DNA from: Mesorhizobium caraganae
Lineage (GTDB): Bacteria > Pseudomonadota > Alphaproteobacteria > Rhizobiales > Rhizobiaceae
DNA length: 64,000 bases
Direction of reading: 5' to 3'
Assembly: GCF_016836705.1 (NCBI RefSeq)
Contig: NZ_JAFCGY010000005.1
Location: 62,001 to 126,000, forward strand
This document shows, one piece after another, positions 7,292-16,045 of this stretch. The notes beneath the pieces are model-generated. The model was not told the origin of the DNA. It searched no databases and saw nothing but the letters and a program-made list of their open reading frames with translations. Within the stretch, counting starts at the first letter, position 1, and each line of letters begins with the position of its first letter. Both the position numbers and the translations under genes were made by a program.

Positions 7292-8425
7292 TCAGATCAC
7301 GTAGCATCGGAGAGGCTCGAAGCCGTTGAAGGCGACCGCCGAGTAGGTGGTCGTGTAGGCGCCGGTGCCTTCGATCAGCACCTCGTCGCCGATGGTCAGC
7401 GACAAGGGCAGCGGATACGGCGTCTTCTCGTACATCACGTCGGCCGAATCGCAGGTCGGGCCGGCGAGCACGCAAGGCGCCGTCTCCGAACCGTCATGAC
7501 GGGTCACCAGCGGATAGCGGATCGCCTCGTCCATCGTCTCGGCCAGACCGCCGAACTTGCCGATGTCGAGGAACACCCAGCGCACATTGTCGTTGTCGGC
7601 CTTCTTGGAGATCAGCACGACTTCCGACTTGATGACGCCGGCATTGCCGACCATGCCACGGCCCGGCTCGATGATGGTCTCCGGGATGGCGTTGCCGAAA
7701 TGCTTGCGCAGGGCCGAGAAGATCGCCTGGCCATAGGCCTGGGCGGCCGGCACGTCACGCAGATAGCGCGTCGGGAAACCGCCGCCCATATTGACCATCT
7801 TCAACACGATGCCTTCATCGGCAAGCGTGGCGAACACCTTCTTGGCGTCGGCCAGCGCACGGTCCCAGGCCGTCAGGTCGGTCTGCTGCGAGCCGACATG
7901 GAACGACACGCCATAGGCGTCGAGGCCGAGCGTCTTGGCGTGGCGCAGAACGTCGACAGCCATCGCCGGCACACAGCCGAACTTGCGCGACAGCGGCCAT
8001 TCGGCGCCTTCGCCATCGGTCAGGACGCGGCAGAACACGCGCGCGCCGGGAGCGACGCGAGCGATCTTGTCGACTTCCTCGACGCAATCGACCGCGAACA
8101 GCCGGATGCCGAGCTGGTAGGCACGTGCAATGTCACGCTCCTTCTTGATGGTGTTGCCGAAGGAGATGCGGTCCGCCGGCGCACCGGCGTCCATCGCCAT
8201 CTCGACTTCGGCAACGGAAGCGGTGTCGAAGGACGAGCCCATCTCAGCAAGGAGGCGCAGGATTTCCGGCGCCGGGTTTGCTTTCACCGCATAGTAGATC
8301 CTGGAATCGGGCAGCGCTTTTTCGAAGGCGCGGAAATTGTCGCGCACGACATCGAGGTCGACGACGAGGCAGGGGCCGGACGGACGTCGGGTGGCGAGGA
8401 AGTCAAGGATGCGCTGGGTGGCCAT
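7292..8425 (-). CDS. Ornithine (or lysine/ornithine) decarboxylase
   Basis: A PLP-dependent decarboxylase of the alanine-racemase fold (eukaryotic ODC-like, fold type III) making putrescine from ornithine. The 377-residue chain carries the PLP lysine K48 in YYAVKANP, the HVGSQ motif, the glycine-rich GGGFP phosphate-binding loop, EPGRGMVG, and the catalytic Cys in GPTCDSADV. Length and motifs fit alphaproteobacterial ODC. The reading frame stays open to 8734, but the family N-terminus begins at ATG 8425, with GGAGAG seven bases upstream. The extra 300 bases look like a structured leader. The product feeds homospermidine synthase encoded at 32.2 kb. A Cys-Asp specificity loop does not by itself separate ornithine from lysine use. 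Confidence 0.93.
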   Translation of the reverse strand: MATQRILDFLATRRPSGPCLVVDLDVVRDNFRAFEKALPDSRIYYAVKANPAPEILRLLAEMGSSFDTASVAEVEMAMDAGAPADRISFGNTIKKERDIARAYQLGIRLFAVDCVEEVDKIARVAPGARVFCRVLTDGEGAEWPLSRKFGCVPAMAVDVLRHAKTLGLDAYGVSFHVGSQQTDLTAWDRALADAKKVFATLADEGIVLKMVNMGGGFPTRYLRDVPAAQAYGQAIFSALRKHFGNAIPETIIEPGRGMVGNAGVIKSEVVLISKKADNDNVRWVFLDIGKFGGLAETMDEAIRYPLVTRHDGSETAPCVLAGPTCDSADVMYEKTPYPLPLSLTIGDEVLIEGTGAYTTTYSAVAFNGFEPLRCYVI

Positions 8426-8740
8426 CGGGGTCTCTCCATCGCGCCTTTCGGCGCGCACAAGGGTGCGGACGCGGGCTGTCGGCCTCGCGAACACGCGGTC
8501 AAACAAAGGCGGGACGTCGAATTCATGGAACCAGCCGGTGGAGACCCCGGAACCATGAAACGCCGTCTCGCGGCGATGAACCTTGGCCTTGCCCGGCCTC
8601 GGTTCGCTTTGTCTGCCTTGGCTTGGATGGGAGACCCGTCCGCACTGCCGGCAATGAAGGTGTGCCTCTTTAGTAACCCCGGTCTTTGGACAACCGGAAG
8701 AGAACCAGAAAGGCCCGCACCGTCGTTGCTTCAAGGTGTC
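8426..8740 (-). promoter_or_regulatory. Structured leader of ornithine decarboxylase (speF-motif candidate)
   Basis: About 310 bases upstream of the decarboxylase start lack a convincing gene. Two hairpins are visible: CCGGT, nine-base loop, ACCGG (8679-8697), and GCGCC-TTTC-GGCGC with one more closing pair (8440-8455), ending a few bases before the ribosome-binding site. Alphaproteobacterial ODC genes are known to carry the conserved speF RNA motif in this place, and it is thought to sense polyamine metabolism. I could not align to the consensus here, so the class is an inference. Confidence 0.45.
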
Positions 8741-8964
8741 CTCGGGCTGGCGGTTGGCCGCTAGACCGACTGGAGGGGTTGGCTCCAGTTACCTTACCGA
8801 TTTCCCTCACCATTCGAGGATCGGCGGACACCCACAGGCACGTGCGACTTTGGGCAAGCGCGATATAAGATCGAAAGATTTCACAATCAATAAAAATCGT
8901 ATCCCAGGTTGTAAAATTTCTGGCATCGAACAATGCTGCGCCAACCGTATCCGGATATCGAACG

Positions 8965-10164
8965 ATGACAGGCACGCACGGCCCGCTCAACGCTTTCCTC
9001 AATCTGCGTCGAATGCCGGTCGCCAATGCGGAACTGGGGCCGCTGGCCGGGCTCAGGTTGGCCGTGAAGGACATTTACGACGTCGCCGGCTACCGTACCG
9101 GTTGCGGCAATCTGGCGAAGTTCAACGAGGCGCACGCAGCCTCCAGCACCGCACCCGCCGTGCAGATGATTCTCGATGCCGGCGCGCGCTTCATCGGCAA
9201 GACGCAGACCGACGAGCTCGCATTCTCGCTGATGGGCCAGAACGCGCATTTTCCGTTCCCGGTGAACCCGGCAGCACCCGATCGCGTCACCGGCGGCTCG
9301 TCCTCCGGGTCGGCGGCGGCAGTGGCGGGCAAGCTTGCCGACATCGCCACCGGCTCCGACACCGGCGGCTCGATCCGGGCGCCGGCGAGCTTTTGCGGGC
9401 TGATCGGGCTGCGCACCACGCATGGCCGCATTTCGTTCGAAGGCACGATGAAGCTGGCGCCGAGCTTCGACACGTTCGGCTGGTTCGCCGACGACATCGA
9501 AACCTATGAGACGATCGGCAAATTGCTGCTCGGCCGCGACCCGCACAAGCACCCGCTCAACCGGCCGCTTTCGATCCGCTGGCTGGACGCCTTCGTGGCA
9601 GGCCCGGCCGAGGCAGCGGAATATGCCAGGATGAGAGCGCTGGCGGCCACTGTGGTCGGTGAACCAAAGCCGGTGGAATACGTCTTCGCTTCCTTCCCCG
9701 ACGAGCTCTACTGGTGCTTTCGCCGGCTGCAGGCCGCCGAAGCCTGGCAGCAGCACGGCGGCTGGATCGTGTCGGGCGAGCGCCATCTCGGGCCGGGCGT
9801 CGAGGAACGCTTTGGCTTTGGCCGGACGATCGACGCCAAGACGGCGCAGGCCGAAGCGGTGCGCCGCCTGACCTTCCGCTCCGAGCTTGCCGCCCTGCTC
9901 GGCCAGGACGGGTTTCTGGTCCTGCCAACCGTTCCGGGTCCCGCCCCTCTCGTCAAAAGCGAGCCGCAGCAGCTTCAGGCCTACCGCGAAAGGGCCTTGC
10001 ATCTTCTGTGTCTTTCGGGTCTTTCAGGCTTTCCGCAAATCACCCTGCCGCTGGGCTCGGTCGACGGCGCCCCTTTCGGCCTCTCGCTTCTCGGCCCTCC
10101 CGGCAGCGACATTGCCCTGATACGGCTCGGCCGGCGGCTTCTCGATACGGCACGAAAGGCCTGA
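8965..10164 (+). CDS. Amidase signature family hydrolase
   Basis: A 399-residue amide hydrolase with the Ser-cisSer-Lys triad of the amidase signature family. Lys35 lies in LAVKDIYD, the cis-Ser in GGSSSGSAAAV (residues about 112-114) and the nucleophile Ser136 in GSDTGGSIRAPA. It is at the short end of the family and lacks any added domain. The substrate cannot be told; glutamyl-tRNA amidotransferase is unlikely because gatC and gatB are absent. The LysR regulator starts three bases after its stop on the same strand, so the two are probably co-expressed, which is unusual since LysR genes more often face their target. Confidence 0.9.
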   Translation: MTGTHGPLNAFLNLRRMPVANAELGPLAGLRLAVKDIYDVAGYRTGCGNLAKFNEAHAASSTAPAVQMILDAGARFIGKTQTDELAFSLMGQNAHFPFPVNPAAPDRVTGGSSSGSAAAVAGKLADIATGSDTGGSIRAPASFCGLIGLRTTHGRISFEGTMKLAPSFDTFGWFADDIETYETIGKLLLGRDPHKHPLNRPLSIRWLDAFVAGPAEAAEYARMRALAATVVGEPKPVEYVFASFPDELYWCFRRLQAAEAWQQHGGWIVSGERHLGPGVEERFGFGRTIDAKTAQAEAVRRLTFRSELAALLGQDGFLVLPTVPGPAPLVKSEPQQLQAYRERALHLLCLSGLSGFPQITLPLGSVDGAPFGLSLLGPPGSDIALIRLGRRLLDTARKA

Positions 10165-10167
10165 TCC

Positions 10168-11067
10168 ATGGACACACTGACCCGCATGCGCGCCTTCATA
10201 GACGTCGTCGAGGCCGAAGGTTTTTCGGCAGCCGCGCGCAAGATCGGCCGCTCCAAGGCGCTGCTGTCGAAATATGTGCGCGAACTCGAGGACGAACTCG
10301 GCGCGCTGCTCCTCAACCGCACCACGCGGCAGTTCTCGATGACCGAGGCCGGCCATACCTATTACAGCCGCGCGTCCGAAATCGTGCGTGAGGTCGACAG
10401 CCTGGCCGACGCCGTGCGAGAATCCTCCGGCGACGTGCGCGGCCGGATCAAGCTCTCCGCGGCGCGCACCTTCGCCGATGCGCCGATCGGCCAGTCGCTG
10501 ATCGACTTCGCCAAGCAGCATCCCGACATCGTGCTCGACATCCATCTCGACGACCGCTTTGTCGATCTGGTCGAGGAAGGCTTCGATCTTGCCGTGCGCA
10601 TCTCGCGGCTGGAGAACTCCTCGCTGATCGCTCGACGCCTTGGACCATTTTCGGTCAGGCTATGCGCATCGCCGGAACTGATCGCCAAGCACGGCAAGCC
10701 GACACGCCCGCAGGACCTCGCCAACATGCCATGCATCGTCGACACCAATGGCCGTTCGCTCGCCAACTGGCGCTTCAAGGGCGAGGGCGAGGAGTCGGTC
10801 AGCGTCAACGTGTCGGGGCCGATCGAGGTCAACAGTCCGATGGCCGCACGTGCTGCCGCCGTGTCAGGCCTGGGCTTCGCCATCCTGCCCGATTTCATCG
10901 CCGCCCCCGACCTCGCATCGGGCAAGCTGGTGTCCTTGCTCGACGACCGCATCCAGTCGGGGAGCGGCATTTTCGCCGTCTATCCGCACCGCCGTTATCT
11001 GCCGGCCAAGGTCCGTGTTTTCGTCGATTTCCTGGTGCAGTGGTTCAAGAACCGCGAAGGCGCCTGA
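10168..11067 (+). CDS. LysR family transcriptional regulator
   Basis: A 299-residue LTTR. The winged helix-turn-helix is at residues 1-60 (MDTLTRMRAFIDVVEAEGFSAAARKIG) and a periplasmic-binding-type effector domain runs from about residue 90, ending in the FVDFLVQWF helix. The sequence type (…RFSMTEAGHTYYSRA…) is that of the CrgA/AaeR-like LTTRs common in rhizobia. Immediately downstream of the amidase, it is the obvious candidate to control that gene. No effector is evident. Confidence 0.92.
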   Translation: MDTLTRMRAFIDVVEAEGFSAAARKIGRSKALLSKYVRELEDELGALLLNRTTRQFSMTEAGHTYYSRASEIVREVDSLADAVRESSGDVRGRIKLSAARTFADAPIGQSLIDFAKQHPDIVLDIHLDDRFVDLVEEGFDLAVRISRLENSSLIARRLGPFSVRLCASPELIAKHGKPTRPQDLANMPCIVDTNGRSLANWRFKGEGEESVSVNVSGPIEVNSPMAARAAAVSGLGFAILPDFIAAPDLASGKLVSLLDDRIQSGSGIFAVYPHRRYLPAKVRVFVDFLVQWFKNREGA

Positions 11068-11138
11068 CCTGTCTTAGCTGTGTCGCGGTCCCAATTTCGC
11101 CCGCTTTCTGGTAACCTCTCGAAATCTCTCCGAGGCCG

Positions 11139-11825
11139 ATGGAACAGCGACCGAGAATGCACTTGAAACAGCACGCAATCATGCTGGCTTCGGCCTTGGC
11201 GGCGCCTTTTGCCGCCGTTGGAGCGGCCGCGGCGCATCCTCACGTCTTTGCCGAGGCCCGCCTCGACGTGATCCTCTCGCCGGATCACCAAAGTGTGAAA
11301 GCGCTGCGCCACCTCTGGCGCTTCGACGATTTGTTTTCGAGTACGGTGATGATGGAGTTCGACAAGAACTCCGACCTGAAGCTTGACGACAAGGAACTGA
11401 AGGATGTCGCCGACACCGTCCATGCCTCGCTGGCCGAGTTCAACTATTTCCAGCTCGTCACCGTCAACGGCAAGGACGTGCCGATGACGCCGCCGCCGCA
11501 CCTGATGGCCAATTTCGACAATGACCAGCTGATCATCCTGTTCGAATCCGAGCCGAAGGAGCCGATCAAGCTCGCCGGCAAGATCGATTTCGGTGTCTAC
11601 GATCCGACCTTCTACACGGCGATCGATTTCACCGAGGATTCCAACATCACCGTCGAAGGCCTGCCCTCGAACTGCACTAGCAAGGTCATCCGGCCCGATC
11701 CGGACGAGGCTATCAAGGAAAACCAGAAGACCCTGACGGAAGCTTTCTTCAACGACCCGACAGGCACCGACATGAGCAAGATCTTCGCCACCAAGCTCGA
11801 ATTGAACTGCCCGCCAGAAGGATAG
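11139..11825 (+). CDS. DUF1007 family periplasmic protein
   Basis: A 228-residue exported protein with a signal peptide (LASALAAPFAAVGAAAAHPH, cleavage near the AAA-HPH junction). The mature chain begins HPHVFAEARLDV, as usual for DUF1007. Members are almost always paired with a nickel/cobalt exporter of the NicO type, as here: the next gene starts five bases on. The family is thought to help metal handling at the periplasmic face, but its chemistry is not established. An internal ATG at 11157 is an alternative start and would still leave a full signal sequence. Confidence 0.88.
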   Translation: MEQRPRMHLKQHAIMLASALAAPFAAVGAAAAHPHVFAEARLDVILSPDHQSVKALRHLWRFDDLFSSTVMMEFDKNSDLKLDDKELKDVADTVHASLAEFNYFQLVTVNGKDVPMTPPPHLMANFDNDQLIILFESEPKEPIKLAGKIDFGVYDPTFYTAIDFTEDSNITVEGLPSNCTSKVIRPDPDEAIKENQKTLTEAFFNDPTGTDMSKIFATKLELNCPPEG

Positions 11826-11830
11826 ATCCG

Positions 11831-13009
11831 GTGATGAAACCGTCCCTGCGTTTGGCGTTCGGCCTCGTGGCCGCTGCCCTGGTGATGACGCACTTTCTCG
11901 GGCAGGCCCACGCCCAAAGTTCGCTCGGCATCGGCGTCAATGACGGCATGGCGCCGACCACCGGACTGTTCGCGCACATCCTGATGTGGATCAATCTCAG
12001 GCAGCAGGAATTTTATCGCGCGCTGGCCATGGCGATGAAAGCGATGCGCGAGGACGGCAGCAAGATGTGGCTGCTGATAGGCCTGTCCTTCGCCTACGGC
12101 ATTTTCCACGCCGCCGGCCCCGGCCACGGCAAGGCGGTGATCTCGTCCTACATGGTCGCTAATGAAGTGGCGCTCAAGCGCGGCATCCTTTTGTCCTTCG
12201 TCTCGGCGCTGCTGCAGGGCCTGACCGCGGTGGTGGTGATGCTGCTTGCCTATTTCGTCCTGCGCGGCACCGCCATCTCGATGACCGACGCGGCCTGGTT
12301 CATGGAGATCATGAGCTATATCTTCGTCACTCTGTTCGGCGCCTGGCTGCTGTGGCGCAAGCTCGGGCCCACGGTGCTACGCTGGTTCGGCAAGGCGCCC
12401 GCCTACAGCCTGTCGGCCGCCCATGCCGGTCATTCCCATGGCGGCCATGCCGGCCATTCTCACGCCGGTCACTCGCATGCTCCTCATAGCCATACGGCGC
12501 ATTCGCATGCCCTGCATGTGCATGACGACCATGACCACAACCATCACGATCACGCCACACACGATCATTCCCATCACGACCACGCCCATCACGACCACGC
12601 CCATCATGATCACGCGGCGGGCGAGGTCTGCGACACATGCGGCCATTCGCATGCGCCCGATCCGGCGCTGCTGTCGGGCGATCGCTTCGACTGGCGCACG
12701 GCGTGGTCGGCTGTGGCCGCTGTCGGCATCCGCCCCTGCTCCGGCGCGCTGATTGTGCTCAGCTTCGCGCTGCTCAACGGCCTGTGGCTGGGCGGCCTGC
12801 TGTCGGTGCTGGCAATGTCGCTCGGCACCGCCATCACCGTCTCGGCGCTGGCAACGATCGCGGTGACGGCCAAGAACTGGGCCGTCTATTTCGCCGGCGA
12901 TGGCCGCATGGGCAACCGCATCCATACGTTCGTCGAGATCGGCGGCGCCGCCTTCGTCTTCCTGTTCGGACTATTGCTCCTGTCGGCGAGCCTGACCGGC
13001 AGCGTTTGA
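11831..13009 (+). CDS. NicO-family nickel/cobalt exporter, His-rich
   Basis: A 392-residue inner-membrane transporter. It starts with a signal-like helix, then has about six further membrane segments, with the family motif HAAGPGHGKAVISS in the first half and RPCSGALIVLSFALLNG in the second. Between them (about residues 195-275) lies a cytoplasmic or periplasmic loop of repeated His-Ser-His, His-Asp-His and His-Ala-Gly blocks, ending in a CDTCGHSH site, which is a strong metal-binding segment. RcnA-like proteins export Ni and Co. GTG 11831 and ATG 11834 are both possible starts. It is coupled to the DUF1007 gene. Confidence 0.9.
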   Translation: MMKPSLRLAFGLVAAALVMTHFLGQAHAQSSLGIGVNDGMAPTTGLFAHILMWINLRQQEFYRALAMAMKAMREDGSKMWLLIGLSFAYGIFHAAGPGHGKAVISSYMVANEVALKRGILLSFVSALLQGLTAVVVMLLAYFVLRGTAISMTDAAWFMEIMSYIFVTLFGAWLLWRKLGPTVLRWFGKAPAYSLSAAHAGHSHGGHAGHSHAGHSHAPHSHTAHSHALHVHDDHDHNHHDHATHDHSHHDHAHHDHAHHDHAAGEVCDTCGHSHAPDPALLSGDRFDWRTAWSAVAAVGIRPCSGALIVLSFALLNGLWLGGLLSVLAMSLGTAITVSALATIAVTAKNWAVYFAGDGRMGNRIHTFVEIGGAAFVFLFGLLLLSASLTGSV

Positions 13010-13015
13010 CGCTAA

Positions 13016-13033
13016 CGGGTCAGCCCTGACCCG
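13016..13033. terminator. Convergent hairpin between nickel exporter and epimerase gene
   Basis: A perfect 8-base dyad, CGGGTCAG-CC-CTGACCCG, overlaps the 3' end of the minus-strand gene and follows the nickel exporter stop. It has no long T run, so termination may be partial. Confidence 0.5.
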
Positions 13034-14003
13034 CTATCTTCCCGCCCAGCTCATCCTCGATATGGGCACGGATGATCTCATCGAAGCTTTTTTCGGCGCT
13101 GAAGCCGAGGTCTCTTGAGCGCCGCGCCTCGAAGCGCGTCGGCCAGCCCTTGACGATTGCCCAGATCGTTTCGTCGGGCTGTTCGCGGATCAGCTTCACG
13201 ACTTCGGCGCCGGCAATACGTTCCAGCGCCGCGATCTGCTCGCCGACGGTGACGGCAACGCCGGGCATGGTCAGATTGCGGCGCGGGCCGACTGCGGCAC
13301 CATCGATCCCCGCGGCATGGATCAGGAAATTCACCGCCGAGCGCGGGCTGGCATGGGTGTGCAGCACCGAACGCGGTACCGGCAGGATCGCCTCCTGACC
13401 GCTGAGCGGCTCGCGAATGATGCCCGAGAAGAAGCCCGAAGCCGCCTTGTTCGGCTTGCCGGGCCGCACGCAGATGGTCGGCAGCCGGATGCCGATGCCG
13501 TCGAAGAAGCCGCGCCTGGAATAGTCGGCCAGCAGCGCCTCGCTCATCTGCTTCTGGGTGCCATAGGAGGTCAGCGGCGTCGGGTGGAAGTCATCCGGTA
13601 TGACATCCGGGAACGGCGCCCCGAACACGGCGATCGATGAGGTGAAGACGAGGCGTGGTGCAAAGCCTGCCAGCCGCACGGCGTCGAACAGCGCCCTGGT
13701 GCCATCGAGGTTGACGCGATAGCCGAGATCGAAATTGGCTTCCGCCTCGCCCGACACGATGCCGGCGAGATGGAACATCACGTCGGGGCGTGAAGCGACC
13801 AGGCTCACGGCGGCACCGGCGTCGGCAAGGTCGCCGGTATGCGTGGCGACGCTCACACCCTCCATCGCCGGCGCCCGCGGCGGCACGATGTCGTGCAGGT
13901 CGAGCGCCGTGATCTTGCGGCCGTTGAGCGTGCCGTCCTTGGCCAGCCGGGCGATGAGTTTGCGGCCGACCATGCCGGCCGCGCCAGTAATCAGGATGCG
14001 CAT
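13020..14003 (-). CDS. denD: NAD-dependent epimerase/dehydratase, D-erythronate dehydrogenase-like
   Basis: An extended-SDR protein of 327 residues. It has the TGAAGMVG Rossmann motif at residues 7-14, a catalytic Ser (FTSSIAVFGAPFP), the YGTQK Tyr-Lys pair and a late IRLPTICVRPGKPNKAASGF substrate segment. This last run and the length match D-erythronate dehydrogenase (DenD), which starts breakdown of four-carbon acid sugars. No kinase or isomerase partner of that pathway (DtnK/OtnC/OtnI) is next to it, so the substrate assignment is by sequence type only. Confidence 0.72.
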   Translation of the reverse strand: MRILITGAAGMVGRKLIARLAKDGTLNGRKITALDLHDIVPPRAPAMEGVSVATHTGDLADAGAAVSLVASRPDVMFHLAGIVSGEAEANFDLGYRVNLDGTRALFDAVRLAGFAPRLVFTSSIAVFGAPFPDVIPDDFHPTPLTSYGTQKQMSEALLADYSRRGFFDGIGIRLPTICVRPGKPNKAASGFFSGIIREPLSGQEAILPVPRSVLHTHASPRSAVNFLIHAAGIDGAAVGPRRNLTMPGVAVTVGEQIAALERIAGAEVVKLIREQPDETIWAIVKGWPTRFEARRSRDLGFSAEKSFDEIIRAHIEDELGGKIAGQG

Positions 14004-14017
14004 GTCGAAAAAGCCTC

Positions 14018-14224
14018 TTATTTGCCCTTGTTCTGGCTGCGGCCCCGCAACCAGAACACCAGAAAGAATGCCAGCACGAAGCCGATGCCGACGATGCCGG
14101 CAAGAACGGTCGAGACATTGCCGAGCGCCAGCATCACCGTCGGCAGGTAGAACGCCGCGATGCCGAACAGCAGCATGATCCAGGCTGCGGCAATCAGCGC
14201 GTTTCTGTTGTCGCGATCCATCAT
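14018..14224 (-). CDS. Small two-helix membrane protein
   Basis: A 68-residue protein with two hydrophobic helices (about residues 8-33 and 38-58) and a basic tail, GRSQNKGK. It sits 14 bases upstream of the epimerase gene on the same strand, so it is probably co-transcribed. I recognise no family. Codon use and the clean hydrophobic pattern favour a real gene. Confidence 0.6.
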   Translation of the reverse strand: MMDRDNRNALIAAAWIMLLFGIAAFYLPTVMLALGNVSTVLAGIVGIGFVLAFFLVFWLRGRSQNKGK

Positions 14225-14283
14225 GCCGTCCCGCCGTCGCGGGAACTCGTCAACTGGGATGCCAATGCCATGAAAATTCCCTG

Positions 14284-15261
14284 TCAGTGGTAATGGCCGT
14301 GATGCGGTCGCGCACCATGGTCATGATCGTGGTCGTGTTCGTCATGGCTGTCGGCGCATTGGCCGAATTCCGGCTCGACGGTGGCGTGGCTGATGCCGTG
14401 CTCGGCGGCGAGCCGCTTCTTGATGGCGCTGACCGCCTGATGCGCATCGACGCCATCGTTGAGGCAGGCATGCAACGTCGCCATGTTGCTGGAGCCGTCA
14501 AGCGACCAGACATGCATATGATGCACTTCGCGCACGCCTTTGACGGTGCCGGCAATGTCCTTGGCGATGAGGTCGCGGTCGAGGCTCGCCGGCACGCCTT
14601 CGAGCAGAACATGGGCGGCTTCGCGCATCAGCGACCAGGCCGTCGACAGGATCAGCACCGAGACCAGCACCGACAGGATCGGATCGATCGGCGTCCAGCC
14701 GGTCGCCAGGATGACCAGCGCCGCCACGATCGCCGCCGCCGAGCCGAGCAGGTCGCCCAGCACATGCAGGATGGCGCCGCGCATGTTGAGGCTGTCGCGG
14801 TCGCCGCCATGCAGCACGAAGAACGATGCGATGTTGACCAGAAGGCCGACGATCGCCACCACCAGCATCGGCCCCCCCAGCACCGGCGCTGGCGTCATCA
14901 GGCGGCCCCAGGCCTCGTAGATGATCCACAGCGCGATGGCGAAGATGGCGATGCCGTTGGTGTAGGCGACCAGCGTCTTGACCCGGCCGAAGCCATAGGT
15001 GAGGCGCACCGTCGCCGGCCGTCCGCCCAGATGGAAGGCATACCAGGCAAGGCCAAGCGCGATGGAGTCGGCCAGCATATGACCGGCATCCGCCAGCAGC
15101 GCCAGCGATCCCGTCAGCAGGCCGCCCAGCACTTCGGCAACCATGAAGCCGGCGGTCAGGCAGGCTGCGATCAGCACGCGCTTCTTGTCGGTCGAGCCAT
15201 GCACGTGACCGGCGCCGTGGCTGTGGCCAGCGTGCGAACCGTGATCATGGCTGTGCGCCAT
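14284..15261 (-). CDS. Cation diffusion facilitator (CDF) metal exporter
   Basis: A 325-residue inner-membrane antiporter that exports divalent metal (Zn, Co, Ni or Cd) in exchange for protons. It has a His-rich N-terminus (HSHDHGSHAGHSHGAGHVHG), six membrane helices with the metal-site motifs HMLAD (helix 2) and HVLGD (helix 5), a cytoplasmic ferredoxin-like domain (about 215-300) and a His/Asp-rich tail. The CzcD/ZitB/DmeF group fits. With the NicO exporter 1.3 kb away this makes a small metal-efflux neighbourhood. No regulator of the DmeR/RcnR type is adjacent. Confidence 0.92.
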   Translation of the reverse strand: MAHSHDHGSHAGHSHGAGHVHGSTDKKRVLIAACLTAGFMVAEVLGGLLTGSLALLADAGHMLADSIALGLAWYAFHLGGRPATVRLTYGFGRVKTLVAYTNGIAIFAIALWIIYEAWGRLMTPAPVLGGPMLVVAIVGLLVNIASFFVLHGGDRDSLNMRGAILHVLGDLLGSAAAIVAALVILATGWTPIDPILSVLVSVLILSTAWSLMREAAHVLLEGVPASLDRDLIAKDIAGTVKGVREVHHMHVWSLDGSSNMATLHACLNDGVDAHQAVSAIKKRLAAEHGISHATVEPEFGQCADSHDEHDHDHDHGARPHHGHYH

Positions 15262-15275
15262 CGCCTAAACTCCTG

Positions 15276-15986
15276 CTACGCGCCGAACTCGGCGCGGAAA
15301 TCCTCGAGCCGCCGCTTCTGCCGGCCTTCGCCATCGAAATTGGCCGGATCGAGCCAGGCCTCGTAGGCTTTGCGAAGCGCCGGCCATTCCTTGTCGATAA
15401 TCGAGTACCACGCGGTATCGCGGTTTTCACCCTTGACCACAAGATGCTGGCGGAAAATGCCCTCGAACTTGAAGCCGAACCGCTCCGCCGCGCGTTTCGA
15501 GGGTTCGTTGCGGTTGTTGCATTTCCACTCGTAGCGGCGATAGCCGAGTCCGTCGAAAATGTACTTCATGAACAGGAACTGCGCTTCGGTTGCCGCAGGT
15601 TTGCGTGAGATCAGCGGACCCCAATAGATGTTGCCGATCTCGATGACACCATAGGCTGGATCGATGCGCATCAGCGTCTGCCGCCCGGCGACCTTGCCGC
15701 TGGCCTTGTCGATGACCGTGAAGAACAGCGGATCCTCACTTGCCTCGACCTTGTCCAGCCATGGCTGGAAATCGGCGCGGGTCTGCGGCGGATAGTCGGG
15801 CAGCCAGGCAAAGCGGCCGTCGATGTCGGGCACGGATGACGCCTCGTATAGGCCATCACCATGCTTTTCAGCACTCAACGGCTCAAGACGGACATAGCGT
15901 CCGTCCAGAACTTTTCGTTCCGGACGCGGGCGGGGCTGCCAATTCGCAAGTTTTTCCGACACCAAAGACTCCAATCCGTTTGACAT
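15276..15986 (-). CDS. GNAT acetyltransferase, RimJ/RimL-like
   Basis: From ATG 15986 the product is 236 residues. It belongs to the RimJ/RimL type of GNAT domain, with a YRRYEWKCNNRNEPSKRAAE stretch that is typical of this subgroup and an FKFEGIFRQHLVVKG segment after it. An upstream open extension to 16121 overlaps the start region of the divergent aminotransferase gene and has no family character. The substrate is unknown. It is 14 bases upstream of the CDF gene and divergent from the aminotransferase with a gap of 59 bases, which must hold both promoters. Confidence 0.85.
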   Translation of the reverse strand: MSNGLESLVSEKLANWQPRPRPERKVLDGRYVRLEPLSAEKHGDGLYEASSVPDIDGRFAWLPDYPPQTRADFQPWLDKVEASEDPLFFTVIDKASGKVAGRQTLMRIDPAYGVIEIGNIYWGPLISRKPAATEAQFLFMKYIFDGLGYRRYEWKCNNRNEPSKRAAERFGFKFEGIFRQHLVVKGENRDTAWYSIIDKEWPALRKAYEAWLDPANFDGEGRQKRRLEDFRAEFGA

Positions 15987-16045
15987 TTGCGGTTGGACGC
16001 TCACAAAAACGCGACCCAACAGTAAGAACCACACGGACGGGAAAA

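Noticed and set aside
15740-16045. Amino-terminal extension of the aminotransferase
   Set aside because: It runs antisense to the acetyltransferase start and is not part of the aminotransferase family; ATG 16046 begins the conserved chain.
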